Assembly (NCBI RefSeq): GCF_003112535.1 | Contig: NZ_BEWA01000022.1 | Location: forward strand, 116,257-180,256 | Length of the DNA: 64,000 nucleotides | Reading direction: 5' to 3' | Source: Streptomyces rishiriensis | GTDB taxonomy: Bacteria > Actinomycetota > Actinomycetes > Streptomycetales > Streptomycetaceae | Shown here: piece by piece, positions 1 to 9,506 of the stretch | Numbering within the stretch: the first letter of the stretch is position 1 | Layout of the letters: each line of letters starts with the position of its first letter | The notes under the pieces: generated by a model | The model's database searches: none | Seen by the model: only the letters and a program-made list of their open reading frames with translations | What the model was told of the DNA's origin: nothing | Program-made: the position numbers and the translations under genes

Positions 1-221
1 CTCGCAGCCCCCTGACCAGGGACATTCCAACATCCGCCGGTTTCCGCCCGGTGCGGGGTTGGGCGTTCCTGTTGTGTCGTGCGCACCCGCCGGAGACGGA
101 GTTCGTGGGCAGTAGGCTGCAATCACCGAGGGCATTACGTGCGCCGGTCCCATGCCGACGCCGTTTTCGGCGAACAGCAATGCCGGGTCGGTCAGACCGC
201 GCCTGGAGGCAGGTTCACGTC

Positions 222-707
222 ATGGAACCGACTGCTGATCAATCCGCGACGAACACGGAGCGTCTCTCCCCCTCGCTGCCGGTCCGGCTTTCGCTGGCGC
301 CGTACGAAGCCGTCCTGGGCGGATGCGACGGCGCGTGGTGGCCGTACTCATACAATCTCCTCGACGAACTGCCCGTTCTGGTGGAAGCGATGGACGGGGT
401 GGGCGTCATCACCAGGGTCATTCTGGGGATCGAGCCGTGGCCGGACATCCCGCACCAGGTCGCCGTCAGCGGGCACTCCGTCACCGCAGGGTGGTTGGCC
501 TCCGGTCAGGAGCAGAACGTGATCGTCCTCTGCTCCTATCTCAAGGGGTTCAGAAGCTTGCTTGTCATTCCGCCTGCGATGCTGGCCGACTCTGCCGCCT
601 GGCTGATGAACACGCCGGTTCCGGTCGACGGCAGCCGCACCGCCACGGAACTGCTGGCGATCGCGACGGCTCGCTCTGAAGTCGTACCCGTTGGCGATCC
701 GCTGTGA
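222..707 (+). CDS. DUF5994 family protein (copy 1, intact)
   Basis: A 161-residue soluble protein. It carries the DUF5994 landmarks: a DGAWWP motif about 35 residues in (here CDGAWWPYS), then DELPVLVEA, and a hydrophobic LLVIPP near residue 117. DUF5994 proteins are small actinobacterial proteins of unknown function. The ATG at 222 is chosen because a GGAGG element lies just upstream at 205-209 and homology begins soon after it. Related copies lie at 13859-14293, 15594-15851 and 17117-17655, so this window is unusually rich in the family. No function can be inferred beyond membership. Confidence 0.72.
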   Translation: MEPTADQSATNTERLSPSLPVRLSLAPYEAVLGGCDGAWWPYSYNLLDELPVLVEAMDGVGVITRVILGIEPWPDIPHQVAVSGHSVTAGWLASGQEQNVIVLCSYLKGFRSLLVIPPAMLADSAAWLMNTPVPVDGSRTATELLAIATARSEVVPVGDPL

Positions 708-1253
708 TCAGAGCGGTCCCGCCGGTAGTGCCGCTGGATCGAACGCTGCGGAACGATGATCTGGCCCCTCGCCGCGAACAGCGCGTAGCCAGCCGCCCAG
801 GGGCGCCGGGCCCTGCCCCAGGAACGGGTTCACCGTCGTCAGGAACACCCGGCTCGCATAGCCGCCGCCGGCATGCGCTCCGCGATCGTCCGCGTCACCG
901 AGCCGGGGACGGCGATGCCTCTTCGAAGGTGACGCATTCGGCGGACCCGAGCTGTGCTGCGGAACCAACACCTGCTGTGCTCCGTCCGAGACGTCCCGTC
1001 AACCCCGCCCTGGCCGTCACCGAGGCCAAGGCGGGGTCAGACTGCGACTGCCGGAATCTGGCTCACGCAAGGCGGGGCACCCGTCGTAGGCTTCCAGCTG
1101 CGCTCCTGCACCAGGCAGCACGCCTCCGGAGGCGGCGGCCGGCATGCCTCGGCGAGCATCGCTTCGACCGGTCGAGTCAGGGCCTCACCGTCGCCGGTGC
1201 CGTGGATGTTCCCGGCGACAGCCCCGGGTTTCCGGGGGCCTGCGGCTCAGGTG
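708..1253. other. Intergenic stretch with no supported gene
   Basis: About 545 bases between the first DUF5994 gene and the DUF4118 gene. Reading frames exist on both strands but none shows a recognisable domain or a convincing start. I see no RNA gene or clear hairpin. It may be decayed DNA like the neighbouring region. Confidence 0.5.
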
Positions 1254-2003
1254 TCAGCGGTCCCGCATCGGCCCCGCGGTGTCCATAGCCGCTCCCGTCT
1301 GGTCGGCGAGGGTCACCGCGACCAGGCGCGCCTGCAGCGGGGGCACGGGACCCGGTCCGGGCGTGAGCATGAAGCGGCCGAGGTAGTGGCCGTTGCCGTA
1401 TGTACGCAGTTCGATCTCGCCCTCGGGCCAGCCGTCGATGTCGACGTCCCGGCGTCGGCGGCCCAGCGCCACACTCCCGTCCTGCTCCAGCCGGGGCGGC
1501 CGCCCCATCAGGGTGCCGTACTCGAAACGGCAGGCGCGCAGCCCAAGCAGTTCGGTGAGCTCGTGCCGGACGTGGTCGACCACCGTGTCGCCGGACCTGG
1601 CGGACCGGGCGAGTTCGGCCGTGTCGTGGACACGGGTCAGATACGCGGCCTCCGTCACCGTGATCACCTCCAGCCGACGTGCGCGGGCCGCGAGCTGGGA
1701 CACGATCAGGCCGACTGCCAGCAACAGCACTGCCGTCTCGATGTCCTCGGACGCGTTGATGCCGAAGGTCTGGTACGGGCGGGTGAGGAAGAAATCGAAC
1801 CAGGCCGCCGCCGACAGCGCCCCGAGGGCGCCCGCGGCGCGGCTGCCCAGCGCGGCGATCGCGACGACGGCCACGACGAGGATCAGCGCGGCGTTCGTGT
1901 GCGACAGGTCCGTACGGAACGGCACGAGCACGAGCGCCACCAGGAACGGTCCCACGAGGCCCGCCATCAGGGCGAGTCCGTCCCTGAGCGGATAGCCGGT
2001 CAT
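1254..2003 (-). CDS. DUF4118 (KdpD-like transmembrane) domain protein
   Basis: A 249-residue membrane protein. The N-terminal ~110 residues hold four hydrophobic segments (about 8-28, 36-52, 55-70 and 90-108), including a WFDFFLTRPYQTF stretch typical of the DUF4118 module of KdpD sensor kinases. The remainder is a cytoplasmic region without a HisKA or ATPase domain, so it cannot act as a kinase by itself. The ATG at 2003 follows an AGGAGG about 10 bases upstream; a GTG one codon earlier is an alternative. Upstream on the same strand lie remnants of a KdpD-like kinase (2110-2990), so it may be a surviving partner. Role unknown; osmotic or potassium sensing is only a guess from the domain. Confidence 0.7.
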   Translation of the reverse strand: MTGYPLRDGLALMAGLVGPFLVALVLVPFRTDLSHTNAALILVVAVVAIAALGSRAAGALGALSAAAWFDFFLTRPYQTFGINASEDIETAVLLLAVGLIVSQLAARARRLEVITVTEAAYLTRVHDTAELARSARSGDTVVDHVRHELTELLGLRACRFEYGTLMGRPPRLEQDGSVALGRRRRDVDIDGWPEGEIELRTYGNGHYLGRFMLTPGPGPVPPLQARLVAVTLADQTGAAMDTAGPMRDR

Positions 2004-2109
2004 CACGCCTTCACCTCCTGTGTCACCGGTCCTGAATTCACCGACCCTGCATCCATCGAGGCGCCCGAGGACGGACGTGCCCTCGGGCGCCGTTCGGGGC
2101 TCACACACC

Positions 2110-2990
2110 CCCTCCCACGCTCTGCGTACCACTGGGGTGCCCGACCCGCTCGGCGAAGGGCAGGGACACCACCATGGTCAGACCCCCGCCGGGAGTGTCC
2201 TCCGGGGCGAGGGCGCCCTCCGTCGCCTCGGTCAGGCCCCGGGCGGGGGCCGGCCCGACGCCGAGTCCGGTGGTGTCGTCGGTGTCGCCGAGCCGCTGGA
2301 AGGGCTCGACGACACGGTCGCGGCCGCCCGGGGGCGCCCCGGGGCCGCGGTCGACGAGTCGACGACCCGTACCTCGACGCGGCCCGCGTGGGCGCCGGCC
2401 GTCGACAGCACCTTGCGCCCGACCGGGCTGTGTCGGGCCGCGTCGCCGACGAGGTTGGCGATCAGGCGCTCCAGCTCCACCAGGCGGTTGAGCCTGGCCG
2501 CGGGCTCCACCGTGGCCCGGTCGTCGGGCAGCTGGTCCACCAGCTCCACCGAGTCCATGCCGAAAGTCTCGCGGGTGAGTTCCACCGGCACCGGGATCGT
2601 CGCGCCGCCCCGCACGATGGTGCCTGCCGGCGAGGACATCGTCTTGGCCTTGGCGGTGCGCGGGCCGAGCGCCGGGAAAGGCGCAGGGACGATCGACGAC
2701 AACGGCCACCGCGACGAAGACGGCCAGGGCGATCAGGACGTCCAGCGTGAACTGCGGGCGACCCCCACCACGGCGAACAGGAACGGCCGTGCCTCGCTGG
2801 TGAGGTCGAGTCTGCCGCGGGCCACGTTCAGGTCCACGTCCAGGTCCAGGTCCAGGTCCACGTCCAGGTCCAGGTCCAGCAGGAAGGTGAGCGCGATCGG
2901 CAGCAGCAGGCCGGTCACCGGGCCCGCGGTGCGGCGTGCGGTCGCCAGGGTGCGCCTGCGTGAGGGCAGCAGAGTGCCGAGGCCGGCGCG
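2110..2990 (-). pseudogene. KdpD-like sensor kinase remnant, frameshifted and internally deleted
   Basis: Pieces of a KdpD-type histidine kinase are spread over several minus-strand frames. Near 2940-2700 are DUF4118-like hydrophobic stretches (GPVTGLLLPIALTFLL, then PFLFAVVGVA, then VLIALAVFVAVAVVVDR in another frame). Near 2480-2110 are ATPase pieces (LIANLVGDAARHSPVG, then a frame change to EPFQRLGDTDDTTGLGVG and EDTPGGGLTMVVSLP, which is very characteristic of KdpD). The HisKA region with the phospho-accepting histidine is missing. A hexamer repeat (2829-2876) interrupts the membrane region. Non-functional as it stands. Confidence 0.65.
2829..2876. repeat. Tandem hexamer array, eight units
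   Basis: Eight back-to-back copies of CAGGTC or its one-base variant CACGTC (order: AGG, ACG, AGG, AGG, AGG, ACG, AGG, AGG). On the minus strand they would encode an alternating Asp-Leu/Asp-Val run inside the decayed KdpD-like gene. It looks like slipped-strand expansion in non-selected DNA. Confidence 0.9.
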
Positions 2991-3139
2991 TTCGTGCGTG
3001 ACCTTGTGGACGTCGATGTCACCGGAGAGTTCGACGACCGTCTCGCCGGTGCCGCGACCGCTGGCGACGCGGGTGGCCGAGCCGCACGGCAGTCGAGCGG
3101 GGACGAAGACGTGCCGGGCGGGTGGTCCTGGTGCCGGAT

Positions 3140-3692
3140 GGGGCTTCGACGCCGCGCGTGGCGGATCCTCAACCGTCCGAACCCCATGGTCCCGGAGATC
3201 CGGATCCTCGGCCCGCCGGGGCGACAGCTCAGCCGGGTCTTGTACCGCGTGTCCTTCCACCCGGTGTGCAGATCCTCGTACTCGGCCATCGCGTCGCGAG
3301 GCACCGTGATCTTCGCCCTGCCGGTGCCGAACTGCAGCTCGACGTCGACCACCAGATGCTCGATGACCGCCCGGGACAGGCCCAGGTGCACCCTCCCGTA
3401 CGCGGACTCGACCTTGAGGGTCCGAGGTACCTGCCATGGGCCGCGCCGCTTGATCCGTCCGCCGGCGGCGGCAATCGTGGACGCGGTGCCCGCATCCTCC
3501 TGCGGAAGCGAGGCCAGAGCGAGCCGGCACGAGCTCACTGTGCGTCCTGGCGGTGAGCACCTGGTGGAGACGTCCGTCCAGCTCCTCGTGCGAAATGTGC
3601 CCTTCGGCGTACGTCTCCTGCAGGCGCTGCACGGCCGCGTCGCGGTCCTCCTCGCTGCTCAGTGACGGCAGGTCTTCCGGCAGAGAGGTCAC
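3140..3692 (-). pseudogene. DUF1707 (SHOCT-like) protein gene, frameshifted
   Basis: The first part, from a GTG at 3692, carries the DUF1707 signature (SSEEDRDAAVQRLQETYAEG, then HISHEELDGRLHQVLTA). Around 3530-3540 the sense switches to another frame that continues with a plausible C-terminal domain (KVESAYGRVHLGLSRAVIEH and GTGRAKITVPRDAMAEYEDL), as in many Streptomyces DUF1707 proteins. A single indel therefore breaks the gene, unless the sequence contains an error. DUF1707 proteins are of unknown, probably membrane-associated, function. Confidence 0.6.
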
Positions 3693-3796
3693 CGTCTCCC
3701 GGGACGCCTCGGGCCACGCCCCGCGACGACCACAAGTGTGCCTCCGCAACGGGCATTTCGTCCGTGGCCTGGTCGCGGGAAAGAGGGAGTCGCGTC

Positions 3797-4275
3797 CGTG
3801 GTCCGTCTCGGACGAACTGTGGTCGCTCATCGAGCCGTTGCTGCCGGAACCGGGCCCGAAGCTGGTGGAGGGCCGGCCACGGATTCCGGACCGGCAGGCG
3901 TTGTGCGGAATCCTGTCCGTTCCGCACATCGGCATCGAGTGGGAGTACCGCCGCAGGAGTTGGGCCTCGGGTCGAAGATGACCTGCTGGCGGCGACCGGC
4001 CGCGTGGAACGAGGCGGGGGCGGGGGACGACCTGCACCTGGTGCTGCTGAAGAATCGGCGGGCCGCGAAGAAGCTCGACTGGTCGCGGGCGGTGATCGAC
4101 TCCTCACGCGTGCGGGCGGCTCGGCACGGCCGAAGCGGTCCCAGCCCGGTCGACCGCGCACGTCCGGGCAACACGCACCACGTCCTCACCGACGGCCAGG
4201 GCGTCCCGCTCGCGGTGTCGCTGACCGGCGGAAACCGCAACGACGTTGCCCAGCTCCTGCGTCTGCCCGACACTT
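3797..4275 (+). pseudogene. IS5-family transposase remnant
   Basis: The plus strand reads WSVSDELWSLIEPLLPEPGP and RPRIPDRQALCGIL in one frame, then ELGLGSKMTCWRR, LDWSRAVIDSSRVRA and THHVLTDGQGVPLAVSLTGG in a second frame. These are the N-terminal and DDE-domain blocks of an IS5-type transposase. The frame break and the missing C-terminal half show that the element is dead. Confidence 0.7.
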
Positions 4276-5445
4276 CTGTTGTTCGCCGGTCCGGCCATCG
4301 CCCCGCTCGTCGACTTCCCGCTGCTGGTCCACCCGCTCACCCACTTTCGGCTCGCCCCGGATTTCTCCCACACCTTTTCCGCAGCCGCCCGGTGGCGGAT
4401 TCCGGCCCGTTCGGACCCACCGCCGCGGAGGGCTGGGGACTATGCTGGTGAGCGGACGCCCAGGACCCCGGTGGACGCACGGCCTGCTGACCACGATGCC
4501 ACGGGAGCGGATCTCGTCCGGACCCGTCGCATCTTCGAGGAGATCCCTGTCGGGCGCCGAGCCTCTGAGCGCGGAATCCCGACCCGGTGACCCACTCACG
4601 TCCTCGCACGCCCCGACCTCGGTCGCACCCCGCCGGGCATGAAGCCCGGCGCCTCGCGTCCGGCGCCCGGTGGCGGTCCCGAGAACACCTGAACGGCTGG
4701 AACCGAGGTGTCATGCCTTACTCTGCGGCTGTCCGTCCGCCGGAGGGCTCGTGCCCGCTCGCGCCGCACCCCTCCCCTCCAGCGGGCGGGCGCGCTGTGA
4801 TCACCCCTCCGGCCCGCGGTCAGCCGTGGAGCGGAGGCCGTTGCGAGCAGCCCGCCCTTGAAGCGATGCGCCCGGGCCGGCCCGGCCCGCCGGCAGGCCG
4901 TCTGTTCTCGCAGGGATCTCACGGGTCCGTCGCGGAGTCCCGCGCAGCGGCGTCCGGCGAAGAGGCGCGCGAGCCGAGCCCGGAAGTCCGCCAGGACGTC
5001 TCGCGGTCGCCGTACGGCAGCCCGGATTCGCCATGGTGATCGGGGCGACTGCGGCCCTGAAGGGCTGCGGGTTCGGATCTTCCCCGGGGTGGCGGCACGG
5101 GTGGCTCCCCTACGCGGCCCCAGCGCCCCGTGTCGTAGGCGATGACGACTTCGGGTGGCCGGGATTCGACGGAGCGCTCCCGCCCGCCGTCGGCCGGATC
5201 ACCTGCGTCGGCTTCGTCTTCTCCGGGCTCCTGGTTCACCCGCACGAGCGGCACCGGGAGGTGGGCCGACGGTCGCAGGAACCGCTCCCCTCCGGGCGTC
5301 AGGCGTCAGTCGGTGTCGCCTTGGCGGACCGGGGCGACGAGCCGATCGTGGCCTCTCTCCACTCCTGGCGCAGGAAAGGCGTCGGAAACATCAGCAGGCC
5401 GGTTGGCGGTGCCGTGTTCCCGGTGCCGGCTCCCCCCTTGATCCG
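4276..5445. other. 1.2-kb stretch with no supported gene
   Basis: No frame on either strand shows a recognisable domain. Long open frames exist, but they look like GC-rich shadows, rich in Arg, Pro and Gly. It lies next to transposase debris and is probably decayed DNA. No RNA gene or strong terminator was seen. Confidence 0.5.
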
Positions 5446-6303
5446 GTGGTCACCGTGATCCCCGGCAGCCGGGCGGCGCGGATCCAGGCTCTCGTGGCCG
5501 AGCAGGCGGCACTTCGCGATGCCCGGGTCGGCCCTCTGGACGTGTGTACGGCGGCGGTGACGGCGCTGCCGGTCGGCGGGGCCGGGATCTCCGCGATGTC
5601 CCGCGACCGGGCGAGTCACCCTCTGTGCAGCACCGACTCCGTCAGTCAGCAGCTGGAAGAACTCCAGCTCACACTGGGCGAGGGGCCGTGCGTGGATGCC
5701 TTTGTCTTCGGCTCCTCGGTCCTCTGCACCGACTTGTTGGCCGGTGAACTCCAGCGGCATTGGACAGTGTTCGCCGACGCGGCCCTGGAAGCCGGAGCCA
5801 GGGCGGTCTTCGCCTTCCCCCTGCAGATCGGGGCCATCAGCCCCGGCGTACTCGACCTGTATTCCAGCAACTCGGTCGAGCTGGACGCGGACGAGGTGGC
5901 CGACGCGATGGCCTTCGCCGACATTGCCACGTTGCTTCTGCTCGACGCCGGCATCAGCGAGACGGGTGTCCCGCCCGACACCGCGGCATCCGGTACCGAC
6001 GGGGCCGACACGGACCGGCCGGACGCCGCATCCTTCGATGACCTGGGCGGTTACCGGGCCGAGATCGACCAGGCCACCGGCATCCTCACGGTCCAGCTCG
6101 GCATCGGCGTCGAGGAGGCATTCATCCGGCTGCGCGCCCACGCGTACGCCCGCGGGACACGGATCTCGACGGTCGCCGCCGACGTGGTCGCCCACCGGCT
6201 CCGCCTCCCCCAGGAGGCGACACCGTCCGACCTGAGGCCGCCGGGCGCGCGTCCCTCCGACACACAACCGTCGGACGCGCGACCGCCCGACGAGGAGACC
6301 TGA
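5446..6303 (+). CDS. GAF-ANTAR domain regulator (copy 1)
   Basis: About 285 residues. A GAF-type sensor domain spans roughly residues 15-170 (SMSRDRASHPLCSTDSVSQQ, LQLTLGEGPCVDAF, FAFPLQIGAISPGVLDLY). An ANTAR RNA-binding module follows at about 200-255 (YRAEIDQATGILTVQLGIG, then AFIRLRAHAYARGTRISTVA). ANTAR proteins bind paired hairpins in nascent RNA and act by antitermination. The last ~30 residues are a low-complexity Pro/Ser/Asp/Arg repeat. The GTG at 5446 is a best guess; another GTG lies at 5455. The next gene is a second GAF-ANTAR protein 31 bases downstream, so the two are probably cotranscribed. The signal sensed is unknown. Confidence 0.78.
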   Translation: MVTVIPGSRAARIQALVAEQAALRDARVGPLDVCTAAVTALPVGGAGISAMSRDRASHPLCSTDSVSQQLEELQLTLGEGPCVDAFVFGSSVLCTDLLAGELQRHWTVFADAALEAGARAVFAFPLQIGAISPGVLDLYSSNSVELDADEVADAMAFADIATLLLLDAGISETGVPPDTAASGTDGADTDRPDAASFDDLGGYRAEIDQATGILTVQLGIGVEEAFIRLRAHAYARGTRISTVAADVVAHRLRLPQEATPSDLRPPGARPSDTQPSDARPPDEET

Positions 6304-6334
6304 TGCTCACGCCCCACACACAGAGGTGTGCACG

Positions 6335-7072
6335 ATGAAGGAACAGCTGATGGCCCGGACGTTCGTCGAGCTGGCGGACAGTCTCGTCGCCGACTTCGAC
6401 CTCATGGACTTCCTGCGCCTGCTCACCGACCGCTGCGTCGACCTGCTCGACGCGAGTGCGGCGGGCGTCCTGCTCGCCGACCGCGACGGCGTGCTGCGTG
6501 TCATGGCCGCCTCCGACGAACGGGTGCGTCTCCTCGAACTCTTCCAGCTCCAGAACCACGAAGGCCCCTGCCTGGACTGCTTCCACACCGGGATCACCGT
6601 CTCCGTTCCCGACCTGCGCGACGAAGCCGCGCGTTGGCCCCTGTTCACCGCCCAGGCTCAGCGCATCGGCTTCACCTCCGTCCAGGCGCTGCCCATGCGC
6701 CTGCGCGACGAGGTCGTCGGCGCCCTCAACCTCTTCCACACCACCCCGGCGCCCATCAGCCCAGCCGCCACCCCCTTCGCGCAGGCCCTCGCCGACGTCG
6801 CCACCATCAGCCTGCTGCAACAACGCACCACCGAGCGCAGCACCCTCCTCAACGAACAGCTGCAGACCGCCCTCAACAGCCGCGTCCTGATCGAACAGGC
6901 CAAGGGAAAGCTCGCCGAACGCCGCAACACGGACATGGAGCGGGCCTTCACGACGCTGCGTGCATACGCCCGCGCCCACAACCGCCGCCTGGCGGACGTC
7001 GCGCGCGCCTTCATCGACGAGACCGAACACCTCCCCGGTCTCAGTCTCAGTCTCAGTCCCGGAAATTCCTGA
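6335..7072 (+). CDS. GAF-ANTAR domain regulator (copy 2)
   Basis: A 245-residue protein with a GAF domain at about 10-160 (DFDLMDFLRLLTDRCVDLLD, NHEGPCLDCFHTG, RIGFTSVQALPMRLRDEVVG) and a C-terminal ANTAR domain (VLIEQAKGKLAERRNTDMER, AFTTLRAYARAHNRRLADVA). Expected role: ligand-responsive RNA-binding antiterminator. The ATG at 6335 is preferred; a GTG at 6326 is in frame. It ends in a Ser-Leu repeat from a short TCTCAG array. It stands 25 bases upstream of the phosphoketolase gene and may control that operon, though no ANTAR double-hairpin was resolved by eye. Confidence 0.8.
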   Translation: MKEQLMARTFVELADSLVADFDLMDFLRLLTDRCVDLLDASAAGVLLADRDGVLRVMAASDERVRLLELFQLQNHEGPCLDCFHTGITVSVPDLRDEAARWPLFTAQAQRIGFTSVQALPMRLRDEVVGALNLFHTTPAPISPAATPFAQALADVATISLLQQRTTERSTLLNEQLQTALNSRVLIEQAKGKLAERRNTDMERAFTTLRAYARAHNRRLADVARAFIDETEHLPGLSLSLSPGNS

Positions 7073-7097
7073 TCCAGCGCCTCGAGAAAGGTTCGTC

Positions 7098-9506
7098 ATG
7101 CCACTCGGTCCCACCACCGAGACCTCCCTCGGCACCCCGGCCGGTACCGCCGACATCGACGAGGAGGAGCTGAGCGCCCTGGACGCCCATTGGCGAGCGG
7201 CGAACTACCTGGCCGTCGGGCAGATCTACCTCATGGCCAACCCTCTGCTGACCGAGCCGTTGGCGCCTGAGCACGTCAAGCCGCGACTGCTGGGCCACTG
7301 GGGCACCTCACCGGGCCTGAACCTGGTCCACACCCACCTCAACAGGGTCGTCAAGGCAAGGAACCTGGACGCGATCTGCGTCTGGGGGCCCGGTCACGGC
7401 GGGCCGGCCGTGGTGGCGAACTCCTGGCTGGAAGGCAGCTACACCGAGACGTACCCGGACATCACGCGGGACGCGGCCGGGATGGCCCGCCTCTTCCGGC
7501 AGTTCTCCTTCCCGGGCGGCATCCCCAGTCATGTCGCACCCGAGACCCCCGGATCGATCCACGAGGGCGGCGAGCTGGGCTACTCGCTCGCGCACGCCTA
7601 CGGGGCCGCGTTCGACAATCCGGGGCTCCTGGTGGCCTGCGTGATCGGGGACGGTGAGGCCGAGACGGGTCCGCTGGCCGCCTCCTGGCACTCGAACAAG
7701 TTCCTCGACCCGGTACGAGACGGTGCCGTTCTGCCGATCCTGCACCTCAACGGCTACAAGATCGCCAACCCGACGATTCTGGCCCGGGTACCGGAGCCCG
7801 AACTCGACGCCCTGCTCAGGGGATACGGCCACGAGCCCCTCCATGTCACGGAGGACGACCCCCGCGCCGTCCACCAGGCGATGGCTTGCGCCATGGACGA
7901 GGCCCTGAACCGTATCGCCGCCTTCCAGCACGCCGCCCGCACGGAGGGCACCGCCGAGCGTCCGCGCTGGCCGGTGATCGTGCTGCGCACGCCCAAGGGC
8001 TGGACCGGCCCCGCCGAGGTCGACGGCGTCCCGGTGGAGGGCACCTGGCGAGCGCACCAGGTGCCGCTCCCGGCCGTACGCGAAAACCCGGAACATCTGC
8101 GGCAGTTGGAGCGATGGCTGCGCTCCTACCGGCCCGAGGAGCTCTTCGACGAGCGCGGACGCCCCCGGGAACAGGTCCTGGCCTGCGTCCCCGACGGCGC
8201 GCACCGCCTGGGCGCCAACCCGCACGCCAACGGCGGCCTGCTGCTGCGCGACCTGCCCCTGCCGCCCCTGGAACGGTTCGCCGTCCCGGTCGACAAGCCC
8301 GGCGCGACATCGCACGAGCCGACCCGTGTCCTCGGCGACCTGCTGGCGCGGGTGATGGCCGACACGGGCGAGCGGCGCGACTTCCGGCTGGTCGGCCCCG
8401 ACGAGACGGCGTCCAACCGCCTCCAGGCCGTCTACGAGGCGAGCGGGAAGGCGTGGGAGGCCCAGGTACTGCCCACGGACGAGCACCTGGAGCGCGGCGG
8501 CCGGGTGATGGAGATCCTCTCCGAACACACCTGCCAGGGCTGGCTGGAGGGGTATCTCCTCACCGGCCGGCACGGCCTGTTCTCCTGCTACGAAGCCTTC
8601 GTCCACATCGTCGACTCCATGGCGAACCAGCACATCAAGTGGCTGCGCGTCGCCCGCCGGCTCCCCTGGCGCCGCCCGATCGCCTCCCTCGACTACCTGC
8701 TCACCTCACACGTGTGGCGCCAGGACAACAACGGCTTCTCCCACCAGGATCCCGGTTTCGTCGACCACGTGCTCAACAAGTCGCCGGAAGTCGTGCGGGT
8801 CTACTATCCGCCGGACGCCAACACCCTGCTGTGCGTGGCGGATCACGTGCTGCGCAGCCGCGACTACGTCAACGTCGTCGTCGCGGGCAAGCAGCCCTGC
8901 TTCGACTGGCTCGACCTCGGCGCCGCCCGCGCGCACTGCGCCCGCGGCGCCGGGATCTGGGACTGGGCCGGCACCGAGTCCGAGCCCGGCGAGCCCGACG
9001 TGGTGCTGGCCTGCGCGGGCGACGTACCCACGCTCGAAGTGCTGGCGGCGGCCTCGCTGCTCCGCCGCCACCTGCCCGAACTCGCGGTACGGGTGGTCAA
9101 CGTCGTCGACATCGCGCGGCTGTTGCCCGCGGAGGAACACCCGCACGGCATGCCCGACAGCGAGTACGACGCGCTGTTCACCCCTGACAAGCCCGTCGTC
9201 TTCGCCTACCACGGCTATCCGTGGCTGATCCACCGGCTCGCCTACCGCCGCGACAACCACCCGCACCTGCACGTGCGCGGCTACAAGGAGGAGGGCACCA
9301 CCACGACACCGTTCGACATGGTCGTCCGCAACGACCTCGACCGCTACCGGCTGGTCATGGACGTCATCGACAGGGTGCCCGGTCTCGCCGTCCGCGCGGC
9401 GGCGCTGCGGCAGCGGATGGTCGATGTCCGTTACCGCCATCACGACTGGATCCGCGTCCACGGCGCGGACCTGCCCGAGGTGACCGAATGGACCTGGAGT
9501 CAGTGA
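7098..9506 (+). CDS. xfp: Phosphoketolase (xylulose-5-P/fructose-6-P)
   Basis: An 802-residue thiamine-diphosphate enzyme of the expected family length. It cleaves xylulose-5-phosphate or fructose-6-phosphate with phosphate to acetyl phosphate plus glyceraldehyde-3-phosphate or erythrose-4-phosphate. Family blocks are clear: RLLGHWGTSPGLNLVHTHLN, WGPGHGGPA, SFPGGIPSHVAPETPGSIHE, and the ThDP motif GDGEAETGPLAASWHSNKF, then LNGYKIANPTILAR and the C-terminal GYPWLIHRLAYRR. The ATG at 7098 follows GAAAGG with good spacing. It overlaps the downstream P-type ATPase gene by 19 bases, indicating coupled translation. In Streptomyces this enzyme is often linked to stress or dormancy gene groups. Confidence 0.95.
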   Translation: MPLGPTTETSLGTPAGTADIDEEELSALDAHWRAANYLAVGQIYLMANPLLTEPLAPEHVKPRLLGHWGTSPGLNLVHTHLNRVVKARNLDAICVWGPGHGGPAVVANSWLEGSYTETYPDITRDAAGMARLFRQFSFPGGIPSHVAPETPGSIHEGGELGYSLAHAYGAAFDNPGLLVACVIGDGEAETGPLAASWHSNKFLDPVRDGAVLPILHLNGYKIANPTILARVPEPELDALLRGYGHEPLHVTEDDPRAVHQAMACAMDEALNRIAAFQHAARTEGTAERPRWPVIVLRTPKGWTGPAEVDGVPVEGTWRAHQVPLPAVRENPEHLRQLERWLRSYRPEELFDERGRPREQVLACVPDGAHRLGANPHANGGLLLRDLPLPPLERFAVPVDKPGATSHEPTRVLGDLLARVMADTGERRDFRLVGPDETASNRLQAVYEASGKAWEAQVLPTDEHLERGGRVMEILSEHTCQGWLEGYLLTGRHGLFSCYEAFVHIVDSMANQHIKWLRVARRLPWRRPIASLDYLLTSHVWRQDNNGFSHQDPGFVDHVLNKSPEVVRVYYPPDANTLLCVADHVLRSRDYVNVVVAGKQPCFDWLDLGAARAHCARGAGIWDWAGTESEPGEPDVVLACAGDVPTLEVLAAASLLRRHLPELAVRVVNVVDIARLLPAEEHPHGMPDSEYDALFTPDKPVVFAYHGYPWLIHRLAYRRDNHPHLHVRGYKEEGTTTTPFDMVVRNDLDRYRLVMDVIDRVPGLAVRAAALRQRMVDVRYRHHDWIRVHGADLPEVTEWTWSQ

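Noticed and set aside
954..2750. A very long plus-strand open frame (598 codons)
   Set aside because: It is antisense to the DUF4118 gene and the KdpD-like remnant, with Arg/Pro/Gly-rich shadow composition and no domain.
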